A stretch of 38,166 nucleotides of DNA from Minisyncoccota bacterium (GTDB lineage Bacteria > Patescibacteriota > Minisyncoccia > Phycocordibacterales > UBA918). The notes under the pieces are model-generated. The model was not told where the DNA came from, made no database searches, and saw only the letters and a list, made by a program, of their open reading frames with translations. The stretch lies in contig JAIPIB010000002.1 in assembly GCA_021734905.1 (NCBI GenBank), forward strand, positions 1-38,166, written 5' to 3'. Below, piece after piece: positions 37,307 through 38,166 of this stretch; the stretch's first letter is position 1; each line of letters begins with the position of its first letter. A program made the translations under genes and the position numbers.

Positions 37307-38166
37307 ATGACTCAAAAATGGAACCTCCAAGACATAAGACCTGCAGGGAAGCCTCGGCCAACCATGAGGGAAGCTCCAATACGTAAACCAAGACAGGACA
37401 TAACGATCCGTCAGAGACAAGTCGACCCAGAGCTGCAGTCATTTGATACTGAGCTCTCGTCAATTGACGTCATTGATGGAAACAGTGTCAAGCGAAAACG
37501 TGTGATGATAACTGTTGTTGTTGCGTTTTTTATTATCGGTGTTGGCTTTGTTACAAATTTACTTTTAGGAGGGGCTGATGTTACGGTCTATCCAAAAATA
37601 AAGGATGTGTCAGTGCAGGCAAGTTTTTCAGCCTATACAGCACCTCAGGTTGATGAGCTTGGTTATGAACTGCTTACACTTGAAAATTCTGGGGAAAAAC
37701 AAGTTAAAGCTTCAGGTAAGGAAGTTGTTTCATTAAGGACAGAGGGAAAAATCTTTGTCTACAACACAAAGGGTAGCGTTTCACAGAGACTCATTAAAAA
37801 CACTCGTTTTGAAAGTAAGGATGGTCTCGTTTATAGAATTAATGAATCAGTGGAAGTCCCAGGAACCTCCACTGATTCCAATGGAAATATTGTGCCGGGT
37901 TCTATAGCAGTAAATGTTATAGCTGATGGGACTGGTGAACAATATAATATTGAACCACAACGATTTACAATCCCTGGTCTAGAAGGAACGCCACAGTTTG
38001 AATCAATCTATGGAGAATCAACGACACAGTTTACAGGTGGCTTTGAAGGTGAGAAATATATTATAGACGAACAAGAACTTAATACAGCAAAACAAGCGCT
38101 ACACATTGAGCTTCGTGATTCACTTCTGAAAAAGCTTACCGAGGAACGTCCTGCAGGGTATGTTAT
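37307..38166 (+). CDS. Membrane-anchored protein with baseplate-J-like extracellular region (3' truncated by window)
   Basis: MTQKWNLQDIRPAGKPRPTMREAPIRKPRQD..., single TM (VMITVVVAFFIIGVGFVTNLLLGG), then beta-rich region; reading frame open to window end. Confidence 0.6.
   Translation, partial: MTQKWNLQDIRPAGKPRPTMREAPIRKPRQDITIRQRQVDPELQSFDTELSSIDVIDGNSVKRKRVMITVVVAFFIIGVGFVTNLLLGGADVTVYPKIKDVSVQASFSAYTAPQVDELGYELLTLENSGEKQVKASGKEVVSLRTEGKIFVYNTKGSVSQRLIKNTRFESKDGLVYRINESVEVPGTSTDSNGNIVPGSIAVNVIADGTGEQYNIEPQRFTIPGLEGTPQFESIYGESTTQFTGGFEGEKYIIDEQELNTAKQALHIELRDSLLKKLTEERPAGYV

Overview
The window is about 38 kb of compact, AT-leaning bacterial chromosome. It is almost entirely coding, and most genes are on the + strand. 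It looks like a Patescibacteria/CPR (Parcubacteria-like) genome; that is inferred from gene content (DUF5671- and DUF3467-like proteins, short AlaRS, minimal ATP synthase, M16 pair) and not from a marker phylogeny. Recognisable content: the 3' end of rpsT; a UDP-sugar dehydrogenase-like gene; ddl; a pterin-carbinolamine dehydratase; a three-gene membrane cassette; a HAD-type phosphomannomutase-like gene; tRNA-Ala(UGC); tag; a complete F1Fo ATP synthase operon (atpBEFHAGDC); ychF; a GIY-YIG protein; typA; a Trx + DsbB pair; leuS; mltG; mnmA; two PD-(D/E)XK nuclease-like genes; an MGMT-like gene; an HD hydrolase; two M16 peptidases; alaS; an FtsA/PilM-like gene; and the start of a large membrane-anchored protein. 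No CRISPR array, transposon or prophage was seen. The best leads are: (1) a Nudix-like domain inserted inside the LeuRS editing-domain region; (2) a recurrent TAnnnT-N6-ATG arrangement at eight gene starts, which implies leaderless transcription in a region with almost no Shine-Dalgarno motifs; (3) an ATP-cone/PD-(D/E)XK nuclease fusion; (4) a sigma-region-4/HARE-HTH-like fusion; (5) a long perfect hairpin between atpB and atpE; (6) a paired DnaA-box motif in an intergenic region.
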